DNA of 8,404 nt from Roseburia sp. (GTDB lineage Bacteria; Bacillota_A; Clostridia; Lachnospirales; Lachnospiraceae), in assembly GCA_017547315.1 (NCBI GenBank), contig JAFYQA010000082.1, positions 1 through 8,404 on the forward strand. Reading direction: 5' to 3'. Below the pieces are notes generated by a model. It saw only the letters and a program-made list of their open reading frames with translations. It ran no database searches and was not told the origin of the DNA. The position numbers and the translations under genes were made by a program. Of this stretch, positions 7,709-8,404 are shown one piece after another; position 1 is the first letter of the stretch; each line of letters begins with the position of its first letter.

Positions 7709-8404
7709 TTACAGTTTCATCACAGTACTTGCTAAAAAATAAATAATAGGTGCTGTAAAAATCACACTGTCAAAACGGTCTAAAATACCGCCATGTCCCG
7801 GAATCAATGTACCGTAATCCTTTACATCATAATTACGCTTAATCGCAGATGCTGTCAAATCACCTACCATGGAAATCAATCCACCTATCATACAGATAAC
7901 TGCTAATGCTACGATTCCAGTTGTATCAATTCCCATCGCATCTTTGAAAATATTTCCGTATAAAATAGTTAATAAGCCAGTTCCAACAACGCCGCCGACT
8001 GCACCTTCAATAGATTTTTTCGGACTTAAAATCGGCGCCATCTTATGCTTACCAATCAATTTACCTACACAATATGCACATGTATCACATCCCCATGAAC
8101 ACAGGAAAATCAACCATACGATATATGCTCCCGATGCCATCTGTCTGGTCTGATATACATAAGAAAGCATCACTGCCACATAAAACACACCGAAAAAGGC
8201 TGCCAAAAGCTGCTCTGTTTTATACTTTGGATACGTAAACACATACACAAACATCAAAGCTACCAAACATCCCAATACAAACATCATCATATCCGGGATA
8301 AACGGAAATCTCAATTCAATATAGTATATGGTTGCCATAAGATATCCTATGATTGCTGGAAGCTGTTTTTCCATCTGAAATACACGATATAACTCATACA
8401 TACC
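7709..8404 (-). CDS. cdsA: Phosphatidate cytidylyltransferase, C-terminal part (5' end beyond window)
   Basis: Integral membrane enzyme that makes CDP-diacylglycerol from phosphatidic acid and CTP, the branch-point precursor for phosphatidylglycerol, cardiolipin and related lipids. The frame is open to the right edge: a Gly codon (8404-8402) precedes the Met at 8401, so this Met is probably internal, and about 30-40 N-terminal residues are missing relative to a typical protein of 260-270 aa. Counting from that Met, the family signature lies at 185-211: SAIKR, KDYG, then PGHGGILDRFD with the conserved aspartates. Upstream is the conserved WGCDTCAYCVGKLIGKHKMAPILSPKKSIEG block (103-133), in which Cys replaces the Gly commonly seen after D-T. 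Several hydrophobic segments (about 14-28, 36-56, 65-82, 91-103, 135-149, 162-180, 212-226) fit a polytopic protein. It is the first visible gene of the cluster; uppS usually lies just upstream in relatives. Confidence 0.95.
   Translation of the reverse strand, partial: GMYELYRVFQMEKQLPAIIGYLMATIYYIELRFPFIPDMMMFVLGCLVALMFVYVFTYPKYKTEQLLAAFFGVFYVAVMLSYVYQTRQMASGAYIVWLIFLCSWGCDTCAYCVGKLIGKHKMAPILSPKKSIEGAVGGVVGTGLLTILYGNIFKDAMGIDTTGIVALAVICMIGGLISMVGDLTASAIKRNYDVKDYGTLIPGHGGILDRFDSVIFTAPIIYFLASTVMKL

Noticed and set aside
4181..8153. Plus-strand ORFs opposite ispG, rseP, dxr and cdsA, the longest being 184 codons at 4181-4735
   Set aside because: Each is antisense to a gene with complete catalytic motifs; the 184-codon frame mirrors the ispG codons and has no family resemblance.

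Overview
The window carries five genes, all on the minus strand and co-directional, with no RNA gene, mobile element, CRISPR array or long non-coding stretch. In transcription order (right to left) they are: the 3' part of cdsA (phospholipid precursor synthesis), complete dxr (second step of the MEP isoprenoid pathway), complete rseP/rasP (site-2 intramembrane metalloprotease), complete ispG (penultimate MEP step), and polC (Gram-positive replicative DNA polymerase), which runs off the left edge. Every apparent plus-strand ORF is a shadow of one of these genes.

The organism is most likely a Gram-positive anaerobe of class Clostridia, probably Lachnospiraceae. PolC-type polymerase is a low-GC Gram-positive marker. 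The order cdsA-dxr-rseP-ispG-polC is, to my knowledge, the clostridial form of the cluster; Bacillus subtilis has proS where ispG sits here. Shine-Dalgarno sites are strong and purine-rich and the base composition is moderately AT-rich. The family assignment rests on recalled protein resemblance, not on a search.

Layout: cdsA 8404-7709 (5' end outside), gap of 119 nt, dxr 7589-6438, gap of 90 nt, rseP 6347-5307, gap of 86 nt, ispG 5220-4177, gap of 52 nt, polC 4124-1 (3' end outside). None of the gaps holds a convincing factor-independent terminator or promoter, so a single transcript entering from beyond the right edge is the simplest reading. The functional theme is envelope and growth: CdsA makes CDP-diacylglycerol, Dxr and IspG feed isoprenoid synthesis (including the undecaprenyl carrier for the cell wall), RseP cleaves membrane-embedded regulators and signal-peptide remnants, and PolC copies the chromosome.

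Most of the window is ordinary core genome, and I found no new multi-gene system. The one local structure that genes do not explain is the dxr-rseP gap. It holds a 15-pair hairpin ending at the rseP ribosome-binding site. A good Shine-Dalgarno site followed by a start codon and an immediate stop codon is built into the 5' side of that stem. This looks like a possible translational control element, but it is untested.
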